DNA from: Paracamarosporium sp. OC-R06-R3
Taxonomy: Eukaryota > Ascomycota > Dothideomycetes > Pleosporales > Didymosphaeriaceae
NCBI GenBank assembly: GCA_019828545.1
Contig: JACVRA010000115.1
Span: 62,001 to 126,000, forward strand
Length of the DNA: 64,000 bases
Direction of reading: 5' to 3'
How positions within the stretch are numbered: the first letter of the stretch is position 1; every line of letters begins with the position of its first letter. The notes beneath the pieces are model-generated. The model made no database searches and was not told where the DNA came from. It saw nothing but the letters and a program-made list of their open reading frames with translations. Both the position numbers and the translations under genes were made by a program. Below are positions 32,768-44,125 of this stretch, one piece after another.

Positions 32768-33007
32768 CTTTTCCACGTTCTCGCTCCCCTCCTTGTCGGC
32801 GATGCGCCCCCAGGCCGCGAGCCCCAGGCCGCCGCACACGGCCCACAGCGCGGGGACAGCGGCATCGAAGGCGGTGGGCTTCTCTGCTTGGGCGGCTAGC
32901 TGGATGACGCGGGCGGCGCGGGTGGTTGTTGCGTTTGAGTTGAAGCGCGCGGCGGGGGCGGCGCGGAGGGCGCGGGTTATGGGGCGGGCGAGGGAGAGGG
33001 GGGACAT
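32768..33007 (-). CDS. Small mitochondrial-type membrane protein, first exon
   Basis: Eighty codons from the ATG at 33007. The N-terminus MSPLSLARPITRALRAAPAARFNS is Arg/Ala-rich without acidic residues, an import presequence with a plausible cleavage site before FNS. A single hydrophobic segment follows (ALWAVCGGLGLAAWG), then the charged IADKEGSENVEK. A GTATGT donor immediately follows at 32767, so at least one more exon is expected; a candidate acceptor near 32637 would add about 20 codons. The layout resembles small inner-membrane subunits or assembly factors of respiratory complexes, but I cannot assign one. Confidence 0.55.
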
Positions 33008-34820
33008 TTTGGAGGTGGTGTGGGTAGGTTGGTCGAGGGAATGAAGCGTGAGAGGTGTGGTGTGGTGTACAAGAGGAGGAGGAGAGGTGGCGAGCGTGGT
33101 GGTGTGGTGTTGTAGTGGTGTGATGACACGTAACGTCTCTCCTTGATAATTTCTTCTTTCTCTGAAGGACTCGACTGAACGAACCAACAAGTCAACGCTT
33201 CACACGCGGGCAAACGTCGAAACCAAAGTAAAGTAAAGTAAAAAGCGAAGCAAAGTGAGTGAACGTCAAGCAGACTAAGCGGGGAACGAAGACAGCGCCA
33301 GAGGGAGGGTCCCTTTATGAACGGGTGGGCCTGGCCTGACCCGCCCCAAAAAAGAAACGAGGCGCTGCACAACGCGTGCACAATTTTCGCCGCCCCTGTC
33401 GCGACGCCGTCTCACCGCCCCGGCGCGCAGCGTGCCGCGATCCGTGCACCCTCGCCAAAACGTGAAGTCCGAGCGAGAGGCGACGCGCAATTTGCCCCGG
33501 ATTTGCGCGCGAGCGAGCGACGAGCAGTGGGGCAGGGAGAATCCGGGGCCGCGATGCGTATCTTCATCATCCTCTTTTCTATCCTACTTCGTGAAAGCGA
33601 ACTCTCTGTGAAGCCCAGCGTGCGGAAACTAGAATCGCCAGAGCCGCACTGCAGGCACGCCGGTCCCATGCGGCAAGTCCCAGATCGGCGCGGCGACTTT
33701 CCATTCCGCCGGCTTCTGGGCTGCGTCGAGCGCATTCCAGCCCTGCCGATCAGCCGGCCATCCAGTCAGCGCATTCTCGACGTGTTTTCGAGGGACAGCA
33801 TGCGTAGGATATGTAGAGCAGAGTAGGGCAGAGCAGGGTAGATCTACTTATCTAAACAAGCAAAAAAGTAGGGTAGATCCATCCAGATAAGTAAAAAGTA
33901 GGCATATCCTTTCTACTCTGCTCTACACACCACCAACATAGCATTACCAAGCATCGCATCGGACCCTACTTCACGCACCGAACAAGACCAAAAGGCTCAG
34001 ATCTCCAACGAAGGCAAAAATGAAAATGAAAACGAAAATGAAATCATCCCCGCTTCGTTCTTCTTCTTCCTTGCTCCACTGCATCCATACGTAACGGATA
34101 CAGCATCACTCCCAGGTAGAGGTAAACGTAAATCTTCCATCTTCTTGGCACCTCCCTGTCCAGCCTAGTCCAGTCCAGCGTAGCCCAATCCACCTGACAA
34201 ACCACCACGCACACATACACCCCTCATACAAATACACACATATTTGTAAAACACAACAAAATTTCAAACAGCCACCAGACCACGCCCTACCTCATACACG
34301 TCATCCCCACAGCCTTTCGCACGCGTGATCTTCGCAAAGAGCATGTGCCAAGCAGTCCAAAAATCATTCCTCACACAGCATGACTTCGACTTCGGGCGAG
34401 ATCTCGGCGTTAAGCCTCCCTCTTGCGCGATGCTTACAATTGCACTACATCCTATATCGTACTATATCTTTTCTGCTTATAGGGTCACGCCCGCAGACAC
34501 AGACAGACAACACGTGCGCGTACATACCCGTAGTCCGACCAGCACCTTCCCAAACAAAACAAAACCAAACCAAGAGTAACCCAAACCAGACCAGACCAGA
34601 CCAAAGCCGTGCCTGTGAGATGCTATGCTACACCATGCTACACCATGCCATGCCATGCCATGCTATGCTACAAGCCGTAATATCGTACACCAACGTCCGT
34701 AAAAACAACAAAAGAGAAGAAGAAAAAAAGCGCGGTACGTCGCAGGTATACAAAAACGCCATTGAACCGAGGGCGAGGGCGGAAGCGAAAGGAAGGAAGG
34801 AAGGAAGGTCAGAGAGACTT
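33008..34820. other. Long intergenic region with simple repeats and a foldback
   Basis: About 1.8 kb without a supported gene. It holds a foldback structure near 33.8 kb, degenerate GAAAAT repeats near 34.02 kb, CCAGA repeats near 34.59 kb, GCTATGCTACACCAT/GCCAT repeats at about 34.62-34.67 kb and a GGAA run near 34.79 kb. Plus-strand frames here, some overlapping the polymerase gene antisense, are not credible genes. Confidence 0.45.
33813..33926. repeat. Foldback: perfect 14-bp terminal inverted arms with inner inverted 8-mer
   Basis: GTAGAGCAGAGTAG at 33813-33826 is the exact reverse complement of 33913-33926. Inside, ACTTATCT (33846-33853) pairs with AGATAAGT (33885-33892), and GGGTAGATC occurs twice. 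The whole could form a hairpin of about 114 bases. No flanking target-site duplication is obvious. Confidence 0.7.
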
Positions 34821-37800
34821 CTACTGCGCTCTCGCCGGTCTCCCCACAGTCCCACGCGCATGAAACGGATGCAAACCCCCAGCCTTCGTGCTAGATCCAG
34901 ACCCCCACGTCTTCGTAAACTTGCCGTGCTGCCAGACTTCATCTACAGGCAGCAGCCTAGCCATCTGTTCGTAGTGCCTCAGCGCACGCTCGTTCTCGTC
35001 GTCCTCGTCCGCTTTCCTGGCCCCTCTAGCGCGCGGCTTCGTAGGCGCGCGTACAGTGCGCAAGATATCCTTAAGCTCTTTGTCGTCGCGCGTGATCTGT
35101 GCTTTGAGATATGCGATGCTGGACGCACTGGTTGGATCCACGCCTTCGAGGGCTGCCATGACGGGGATGCGCGGGGTGTAGGTCTCCGCATACTTATCCG
35201 TGGTAGGAGGATCCGTGGGAATGATGCCGGGATCTAGACGTGCGGCATCGCCTTTTTCAAGGAGAGTGGTTATGTCCAGCGACTCGCCGTGCGAGATGGC
35301 GTCGCTGTGGCTCGGCGTGATGCAGTCCATGTCTACCTCCTTGCGCAGCACGTGGTCGATGTCTACGGCGGAGAAGTACGCGCAGGACTGCGGGAGCTCG
35401 TTGATGCCCATTTGCTGCGCGAAAATGGCGCGCGTCCAGATGTTGGCGACTTGGAGGGCCATGGCGGCGCGGTACTTGTCCTCTTCTGCAACGAGGTACC
35501 GGATCTCGTCGTGCACGGTGATGGCGAGACGTGCGGAGAGGTTGTAGCGCCGCGTGAGGTACGACATGCTAACGATGAGGAGGTGCAGGTAGTCGACGCC
35601 CGAGGACTGGATCGCCCAGTTGATGCGCGACGTCATGAAGCCGCCTCTCGTGAGGTAGCGGCGCATGAGCGCTTCGGTGATGCCCGCGCCTAGGACGGGC
35701 GTGCGCGGCTTCTCCTGCTCTGCGAAGTCTTCGAGCTTGTTGAAGACGAAAGATTCGGTGCCGCCTCTCCAGAAGGACCGCTCGTGGAGTTGTTTCCTCG
35801 TCGTCTTCTTGCCCTTGGTGTTTTCGTATAGTTCGTTTGCCGTTTTCGAGGTTTGCGAGTCGGTTAAGCCAGGGTTGAACTGCCGCAGGAGTGTTGCGGC
35901 GAACTTCAGGCCAGCGCCGTAGATGCGGCCGTAGTTGAACACTTTCGCATCGTTTCTGGTGATGCCCAGAATGCTTGCGGTGCGAGAGTGCAGGTCAGTG
36001 CCCGCAGCCTTCGTGCCCTCGAGTGTCATGAATCCCACAGCATTACCCCCGTGTAGCTTGAAGGTAGCATCACCAATCAGACTTGCAATCCACAGCTCTT
36101 GCGAGTCCACATCGGCTCCAACAAAGCAGTAACCCTGCGGTGCTCGCACCATAGACTTGAGTTCTGATCCAACCCGGTTCTTCTTGGCGTTGCTTGCTGT
36201 GAGCCATGTATTCTCAACAGCTCGCCGAGTGATGGTGCCCATGGGGATGATCTGAGGCAGGATGAACCCGACCTTCTTCTCTGGACCAGTCTCTGACGAA
36301 GAAACTAATTCAGGCGCATCTAGCACTTCTTCTGGGCCAGTTTCTGATGAAGATACCAAGCTAGGCGCATTTGGCACCTCTTCGTTGTACACCACCATCT
36401 GCGACATGATCCTGTCCCTTGCGCTTATCCAGTACGAGCACGACGCGTTCATCTCGAGTGCTTCCTTTGCGTACTCGTACTCGGAAGAAAGCGTCCCCTT
36501 CTCAAAGTACGCAAGATAGCCCTTCGCCAACGGATTTGCGCATCTCGCCAAAGGTCCGTCTTTGTGCGGTACTTTGTAGTATTGATGCTTCATGTCGTCG
36601 CGCAGCTTCAGGTTCTCCTCTTCTGACATGTCCAGCTCCCTCAGCCCTTTCTCGTTGTAAGCGAATACCTCTTCCATGGGCACCTGCCAGGTCCAGCCAT
36701 GCTTGTTTGACCATACCAGCGGGTTGCCATCCCAACTGAGCTTCAACAGAATCGGTGCTATCCTAGTGCGGACCGTGAGGTTGATTGGTCCATCGTTCTT
36801 CGCAAACAGATCCTTGTACCACTTTGGCATGCCCGGTTTCTTCTGCCGCGCTGCTGGCCGTGGCGGATCTCCCTTCTTCTTTCCCTTGACCATCTTGATT
36901 TCCTGGCCGGACCAGTCTAGCTGGCTTAACCAGGGGTCGTTCTCGTATATTTCCGGCTTGTCCTTTACTTCGAGTGCCTGTTCCGCAAGCTTGACGAGGC
37001 GTTCTTGGACGTCATCACTCAGCTTGTGATACGTAGCCTCGGCGTTGTGTAGGTAGGCGTCCCAGGTCTCGTTTACAGGAAGAATCTCAGCGGCCAAAAA
37101 CCGGAGAGCAGCGAAGCTGACGGGGTGAGGGCACGTTTCGAGGAAGAGAGGGAAGACCTTTTGGTACACACGGTGCGTGATCTCGACGTCGGCCGCGCAG
37201 TAATCCAGTAGTTCATCTAGCTTCTCGCATATGCCTGCTCGGTCCAGTTCACCAAAGTATTCTCGTCGAGCCTTGTCAATGGTGATGTTGCAGTGAAACT
37301 TGGCCACATCCCGTAACGAGTTGATCGCACTCCGGCCGATCCACAGCTCCTCCTCTTCGTCCGGTATTGCGCCCGAGTTCAGCAGATGTGACAGTTCTGC
37401 GTTCTCCTCAGACGTGGCAATCTTCTCCCGCAGTTCCCGGCTCTTTTGGTGCTTCATCCACGAGGGTCTTTGCCGCGAACACATTCCGTTGGAAGCAACG
37501 TGCAGTGACATGGTATCCACGAATGAGTTCTTCGACTGGCGGATGTCGTACTCCTCGGCTATCCGCGCTCGGTCGTAGCCGATGTTATGACCAACGATGA
37601 CGCGCGGTTTCGACGGGTCGCCAAGTGGTATTAAATGTCGATCCGACTTTGATTCTCCCAGCAGCCACGGTGATATCCACGCATACCATGCTGTCGGGCT
37701 CACGGCGCATGCCATACATGCAAACGACGTCTCTTTCCACATGACCTCGGTGTCAAAGGTCAGCATGTCCTCGTCCGGCGCCTCTACAGCTTCACTCGTG

Positions 37801-38367
37801 CCGTCGCTGTTGTACTTGGTCCAACCACTCCGTCTGACCCATTTTCTCGGTTTTGGAGGAGGATTCGCCCAGGCCAGTTTCTTTGCCATGGACAGAAACG
37901 GTTCCGCCGCATCCATACCCAGCTTGTAGAAATGCTCGTCCAGCGTCGTGCCCTGCAACTCTGGCAGGTCGAACCCCACAGGCGGGGTCGAGTCCTGGTT
38001 CTTGCCGAGCAGGTCATGGCGCGTGAGGTGGTCTTTGGAGAGGGCAACGAGGGCGGGCGGGGCGGCAGTGCTTGCGCCGGGGAAGACCTGGTGGTGCACA
38101 TGGCTGGAGAGGTGCTGGACCCCTATCTCGCTGAAGCGGGCGTCGGACGGGACTGGGAGGTTTAGTTTGGGCGGAAATTCTGTGAGTATGTGGTCGCATA
38201 CCGGAAAGGGTCCCCCTTTTCGCACCGCTACCTTCCTCCTCCTGCGTTGAGCGTGCTGTGGCGAGGCATCTTCGCGATGGGCACCAGACGGGAGAGCTCG
38301 TGGCAGCAGGCGATAGTCGCGGGCGCTTCACAAGATGGGCGGCGAGGGACCGGCGAGAGCAGCGCAT
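34821..38367 (-). CDS. MIP1: Mitochondrial DNA polymerase gamma catalytic subunit
   Basis: Family A polymerase that replicates and repairs mitochondrial DNA. Exon 1 (38367-38232) encodes an Arg-rich presequence, MRCSRRSLAAHLVKRPRL onward. A 52-bp intron is followed by exon 2 (38179-34821); total 1164 residues, normal for fungal MIP1. Proofreading exonuclease motifs: FDTEVMW (Exo I), GHNIGYDRARI (Exo II) and YCAADVEITHRVY (Exo III). Polymerase motifs: GADVDSQELWIASLIGD (A), RNDAKVFNYGRIYGAG (B, with the catalytic Lys and Tyr) and VHDEIRYLV (C). Everything needed for activity is present. An in-frame duplicated 17-residue unit (LVSSSETGPEE) sits just before motif A. The antisense strand is open over long stretches because of codon usage. 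The gene is head-to-head with the RING gene. Confidence 0.96.
36272..36379 (-). repeat. In-frame 51-bp tandem duplication inside the polymerase gene
   Basis: Two adjacent 17-codon units, APSLVSSSETGPEEVLD and then APELVSSSETGPEKKVG. They lie in the variable insertion between spacer and palm, so are unlikely to disturb catalysis. Confidence 0.75.
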
Positions 38368-38696
38368 CGTCGTGTGGGATATCGCGCCTCACCTCATGCC
38401 GTCCGAGGTGGAGGTGTGTTGAGGAGCGCGGCGGCGACGATTGCTGGCGTCATGGAGCTCCGCGCGATGTGACTTGACGCACCAAAGATTGGGTGCACGG
38501 GCCACGCATGTAGGGCTGGAGATGCACATCCCGCCGCGAGGTGACACGGCCAAGAAGCGCGCGGCGGGCGCCTGACATGGCCGTTTTCGTGCCTGTCTTG
38601 ATTCACTCGACCCGTGCCGTGAAGCCGCCGCCTCTCACTCTCTCCATGCGCTGCTGTCGCGCTCTCTGCTGAGTTTGATGCTCGCCACTCGCCACA
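38368..38696. promoter_or_regulatory. Shared divergent promoter of POLG and RING-finger genes
   Basis: The two ATGs (38367 minus, 38697 plus) are only 329 bp apart, so the region must contain both promoters. It is GC-rich and CpG-rich with no clear TATA box, typical of housekeeping bidirectional promoters. Confidence 0.6.
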
Positions 38697-39802
38697 ATGT
38701 CGTCGGCCTTTAGCTCCCACTACGAGGACTCGGAGCAGCCCCAAGTCCCATTCCTCGAACACCCCGACCCTCCCGCGCAAGAGGGGCCGACCTGGCACTT
38801 CCCCTCGCCTTATGACCCCAACCTACTCATGCCCGATATCCACACACAGTTGGCGCTCCAACTCGGCGAGTACACCCCCTCGTTTAACCACGGCCTCTAT
38901 CTCGAGCCTGCACCGCCAGCTCCGAGCTTTCTTGACACCATTCTCAACCCAGTCGAAACTAGCAGCTTCGGTTATCACTTTGGAGGCCCCATGTCGTCCT
39001 CACGAGGGCAAGGCCGGTCCAACGGCTATGTCGACTTGACCGAGGACTCGCCCAACGTCACCAACACATCGCGCAAGACGAAGCGGGACAGTCCCACACC
39101 AGGGCCGTCCAGGAAGAAGCAGCGGCGGAACGACGGCACCGCGGGCGAAGCAGAGAGCGACTCGGCAGAGGCGACGGTCGAGGAAGTCGATCTCTCCGAC
39201 GACAAGCTCCCGGTGCAGGACGTGCTCCAGAAGCAGCGCGAGGAGGCAGTCAAGGCCGCGCAGACGCAGCCCGACGACGGCCCCACGACCTTCAAAAACT
39301 TCAACTGCGTCATCTGCATGGACACGCCCACGGACCTGGCGGCGACAGCTTGCGGTATGTCCCTCACTTCGGTATGCGGCTCCTAGACTGATAAAGACAC
39401 AGGCCACCTCTTCTGCCACACCTGTCTCATGGAGGCCCTCATAGCCGGCGAAAACCGCGGCAACCCAGGCGAACAGCGCCGCTCGCAGTGCCCCGTCTGC
39501 CGGAAGAACATCAACCGAGCCAAGGTCTCGGACGTCATCCCGCTGTTGTTGAAGAAGGGTCTGGCTACGCAGCCGAGGAAGACGAGGCCTGTCGGTACAG
39601 CATCAAAGGTAACGTCATAGTGCAGTGTTGCTAGCATTGTGGCTTCATATGATGCGTTATCGTGGACTATCTGGAATGTACTAAGACCCCGGAAGATGCA
39701 GAACCCCGTGGTGCAGCCACAGCCTCCGAGAAGGACAGCTTCGAGGTGGACGAGAGGACCGGTTCGGAGAGCAACGGCGCAGTCGCCCCCGAGCAGGGCT
39801 AG
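38697..39802 (+). CDS. C3HC4 RING-finger protein, probable E3 ubiquitin ligase (Slx8-like layout)
   Basis: Exons 38697-39354, 39403-39608 and 39686-39802, joined in frame to 326 residues. The N-terminal two thirds is disordered, with a VDLTEDSP phrase (about residue 113) that resembles a SUMO-interacting motif and a basic patch SRKKQRR. The RING lies near 205-260: CVICMDTPTDLAATACGHLFCHTCL and CPVCRKNI; the CGH is formed across the first intron. An ILxxKxGL-like tail follows, and the third exon adds an acidic C-terminus ending EQG; without the second intron the frame would stop at 39620. RING plus SIM-like motif resembles SUMO-targeted ubiquitin ligases (Slx8), acting in nuclear genome maintenance, but this is inference. 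Possible co-expression with the polymerase through the shared promoter. Confidence 0.87.
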
Positions 39803-41270
39803 CTCCCGCGTCGGGCGGTGGGTGTCCCCTTTTGAGTTCGAGGATGAAGTGTAAAGGGTGAATCAGGGTGAGGTATAGGCATGGAAGGATATTCAGCATA
39901 AGCATCATATCACGAAGCAGATGTGCACGATGGGGGATACCCGACGTGCATAGACACGTACGACAGTACACCCACGAGGATCACATTATACCCTCAGCAA
40001 ACGCTGCATGACTGCTCATTCAGCAACAGCAACACATATATAGATACCCAGGAGTCTTTCCTTTCAAAAATCAAACTTCTTTCTTTTTTCTTTTTTCTTT
40101 TTTTTTTTTTTTTTGAAATTAATGTGCCACGTAGACACGTACTCGGCCTCCACCACAATTGTCCAATGCTGTGCATACACTTTCCTCTTTCACTGTCCTG
40201 AGCACGCCCTACGCGGTTCTCTATTTATTCTTCACACCTGCCTGCCTGCCTGGAATATCCTCACTTCGAAAATTTACGTGCTCAATGTCTCGCATGAACG
40301 ACTTCTGTTCTGAGAGGTACTGTTTTAGTAGATGAGATGAGATGAAGGGCTGCGTATCTCTGTGTATTTCCCTACGGGAACGTGGGTGGGGAAGCTGAGA
40401 TTGGGTGCGAGGATAACACTGGGGAGGATGTTGAATTGGTAAGAGGGGCGCATAATGGGTGAGGTGTATTCGTGCTTTGCTCCAGTAGAAGGGTGTGATG
40501 TCCGAGATCTACTTGTTGTATTGCGAGGGTTGGTTGGGAGGTTGGACGCAAGATGGGCAGGTTGGTTTCAGCGGCGGCTTAGAAGGTAGGGCGGTGAGTT
40601 TTGTAGAGGTTAGAGATTCTTGGGGTTGTAGGAGATGTGGTTGTTTTCGACGGGAGGGGTGGTGTGGGGGTGGGTGCGTAGTCAGGTGGGTGTGTTGGGC
40701 GGGAAGGGTACTGCGTGAGGAGCGAGGCTATCTGTTGAGCCTGTCAGAGCTAAAGCTTCAGCAGGTCAAACAGCTTATAGTGATAAAGGTAAGCATTTTC
40801 ACATGGATTTTGCATCCAGCCATCCTGAATATCAACACGTAGTAGGGTTAGGCAACGTATATTTGCACGAGGTGTTGGGTCTGTTTGCATATTGAGTTGT
40901 CAGTTCATAATGACATCAACCTCGTCCTGATATAGCTCAATGATAAGATATGAATTAGAATTCAAAGTTATTGTTTCGATATGAGACGCTTGTGTAGGTG
41001 TACATGTATCTATCAACCGTGTACAATCCAAGATTCCATACCCTGATACTACGTGCCATCTCGCAATGCCACCATATCAGTCGACGTGCCAAAAACATGA
41101 ACACACTCACTCGATCGAATAAGATACTCCGCAACTGACATCAATGTGTCCTTGAAGCGAAGAATTACCACCTTCTCACGAATTAAACGGTTGTGCCATG
41201 GACAGTGCGCATTCCATACACATCTCGACGTAGAACTCCACTCTGTACTTATCTTTACTCATTCCTCTTT
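39803..41270. other. Intergenic region with pyrimidine tract
   Basis: About 1.5 kb, no supported gene. Contains a T/C-rich tract at about 40079-40115 (a plus-strand run of roughly 18 T at its end). A plus-strand frame at 40495-40842 lacks family features and splice logic. Confidence 0.4.
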
Positions 41271-42789
41271 TCACTCGTTGACCTGGCGGTCAGGATGAGA
41301 TGACTCATCCAGCTCGGTCGGAGACCCAGGAACGACCGTCACAGTTCGAGAATCGAGCTCTTGCGGCCTATTCTCCTCTGCCATCTCATTAATATGCTGA
41401 TAATGCAATTCTTGAGGTTTGTTTTCTACAGGCAACTCTTTTCTATCGTGGTCCTCGACTTCTGGAACACGGTCGTTCGTAGCTTCTTCGATGGTGGTTC
41501 GCCGGTTTTTCCTTCTCCTTAGGAAGACAATGAGTGTGGCTGCAAGGACCAAAGCTACGCTGGTGGCCACACCTACACCAACACCCGCTTGTGCTCCCTT
41601 GCTTAACGTTTCTGCCGGAGGGTTCGTTTCTCGAGGCACTGTAGGCGTAGGCGCTGGTGTGGGTCCCCCGGATGGTACAGCTGAGCTGGCTGGGAGTTTC
41701 CAGTCCGTGTTGTATCGCTGCGCCAATGAGGAGCGATAGTCTGTCGGAAATGCACTGAGATCTTGTTCCCTCCACACAACTACGATAGGATCCGCTGCGA
41801 TCAGACCTGATGTCACAGTGGAGATGTTTGAGAAGGTTGTGGTATTGTACCCATCACTCCCGTACCCGCTGCTGACAAACGATCGCGCTGGGTATTCAAA
41901 GGTCGTTAATGGTGATTCGGTTTGGTCGGATAGAGTCGTTGTGAAAGGCACATAAACCTGAAATGGAGTAGAAACGTTACCGATGCAAGCGCTCTCCATC
42001 TCAGGGCGGAACGTCATGTTTCTGCGATCATCTCGTTAGATAGTTCGCGGGACTCTCTGTAATGAGCACTCACTGTCTACAGCAGCTTCCTTGGAAGTAT
42101 GTCATAATACTATTAGAAGTTGTTGTGTACTGAAATTCCGTAACCTCCGCCATGGTGTGCGCATCGGGGCAGATTCCAGGACTGTAACGATTTGGAGACC
42201 CATATGGTTGGCATGAGCTGTATGAAGCATCGTATAAAGCATCAGAACTAGGGATTCCAGGATCTGTGCTGAACGCCACAAAACCTTGAAGGTTATTGCT
42301 GTCTTCAAACGAAACCGCTGTGTTGAGAGGAACGTAGCTGAGTGCTGTCGATGAAGCTAATCCCGTAGCCACAGACCGCTTCACTAAGATGCCTGTAATT
42401 GCGCTTAACGGCGGCACCCTCCTCGTCACCGTCTCGCCCAATGATGGTAGTGATGCAATTTTTGTTACCGTGTCAACAATGGTGCCTGTACTTGCGCTTA
42501 ACTGCGGCACCTTCCTCGTCACCGTCTCGCTAAACGTGCCAACAATGGTGCCTGTACTTGCGCTTAACTGCGGCACCTTCCTCGTTACCGTGCCAACAAA
42601 GGTCAACTCCGCAAAGCCAGCCATCCATCTATCTACACATCCATTTGGGGCGGTCCATGTGCTAGTAAGCTGTGGTACGTTCGAATTCTCGAGAGCCGAA
42701 CCATTTGTTGTGTAAATAGTACTGTGCGAATAGTCGGTCACTCTAGCCGGGTCAAAGAGGACGGTCGTGGTAGCTTCGACGATAGGCAT
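41271..42789 (-). CDS. Single-pass membrane protein with Ser/Thr-rich ectodomain and internal repeats
   Basis: Exons 42789-42074 and 42021-41271 join in frame to 488 residues. The ectodomain is Ser/Thr-rich, with three copies of a TVTRKVPQLSASTGTIV unit near its N-terminal third, several Cys residues (SSCQPYGSPN, GICPDAHT, GSCCRQ), and N-glycosylation sites such as YNTTT. A Pro/Thr stalk leads to a membrane helix (AGVGVGVATSVALVLAATLIVF) followed by a basic stop-transfer RRRKNRR and an acidic tail of about 90 residues. Arrangement resembles fungal surface sensors or mucin-like proteins; no enzymatic motif. No signal peptide is present after the first ATG, so a 5' exon may be missing. Function unknown. 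Confidence 0.7.
42390..42622 (-). repeat. Three in-frame repeats in the membrane protein ectodomain
   Basis: The peptide TVTRKVPQLSASTGTIV occurs twice identically and once as TVTRRVPPLSAITGILV. At DNA level the first two copies are almost identical over about 50 bases, so the expansion is recent. One copy is followed by an extra TKIASLPSLGE spacer. Confidence 0.85.
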
Positions 42790-44125
42790 CTTTTGGGCAT
42801 TGAAGTATATTTCGCAATCACGCACGGCTGAAAATGGGGGTTTGCCATTTTATACAGCATTAGGGCCAGACAAGGCTGAAAGTTACGAACGAAGAGGGCG
42901 CCAAATTTGGACCATTCACAATACGGGACTGTGTAGTGTTACATCCCTCAGTTCGTTCATGCAGCTAAAATATATTGATTCATTAATTTGCCATGATCCG
43001 CCAGTGCGGGTCTTCCGCACAAAGCCAATTATATCATGACATGTCCGCAGGTATAAAGACAAAAAAAAACAAGCTTCTGGTTTCTACAGACATTTAGGGC
43101 CATCTGTTATCGCTATAGAACCGGGAAAGTTTGTACTATGGTATCAATATCAACGGCAGCTCCCAACCACACAGTTGACGGCACAACCTTATCAGGTCCA
43201 GCATCGTGACACCAAATTCATGGATGTGATGTACGAGACTGCATAAACGATGTTGTCTAATTGGTTCGTCAGGGTACACAACATCAACCTTTGATAACGA
43301 TACAACCCAGAGGGTTTGAAGAGAACATAGCCTTCATGACGCAAGTATCAGTCATTTTAATGGTGCCCGCGTCATGCGCTTCTCCTTAGCAGCCATGATC
43401 CACGCCTTTTTTCCGTGGGGGCGGTACAGGGCGGTGCTGCCTATCTTACTGGCATGTGGTTGGGTATTCAGCACGGTTGAGGAGAATCGCAGACTTGAAG
43501 GTCACTCAAAACAATCTATGATGGCTATCAGTCTAGGCCGCCTGGATATTGTGCTGACTTGTTATGCGCTACATTCTCAGGATAGAACTGGGGGCGCTGG
43601 GACCAGGGTTTGTTGTGTACAAGGCTCCGGAACATGTTGATTGTAGAACCCGACTTCAAGTCTATAGTCTGGCACAGCAGGTGAGTACGATTTAAACCCA
43701 TAAAAGTAGAAGCTAGGCCCATCATCAGCCCTTGAGTCAACCTCTTATGCAACTTCAGTTTATGTTTTTTTGTCTGTGCCAAACGGTATAAATAGATTAT
43801 AGTTGGCAAAAGTGAGACATAATGAATATCAACTAATGCACAACCTTCCGCCGACGATGCACTTAATGCGATTACAGCTTCGAACCGTTATCATCGCTAC
43901 TGGTCTTAAGTAAATAACCAGGGACACGACACATGACGTTAAGCAAACTTTGCACAGATCCAGACGTGAACTTGTGGCACATAACAAATGTATCATTGTA
44001 CATCGCACCTCATATCTACAATAAACAAACAATATACAAGAAGAATCGAATCTTTGGGGAAAGCCACCACCAATATACATAATACGCTTCAAACCCTCTA
44101 TACCCAATCATGCAAGTGAAAACCT
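42790..44125. other. Intergenic region
   Basis: About 1.3 kb, AT-rich in places, with no supported gene. Frames at 43374-43640 (plus) and 43528-43809 (minus) overlap each other and show no features. Confidence 0.4.

Noticed and set aside
34380..35237. Plus-strand frame of 285 codons overlapping the 3' end of MIP1
   Set aside because: Runs through microsatellites and then antisense to conserved polymerase motifs.
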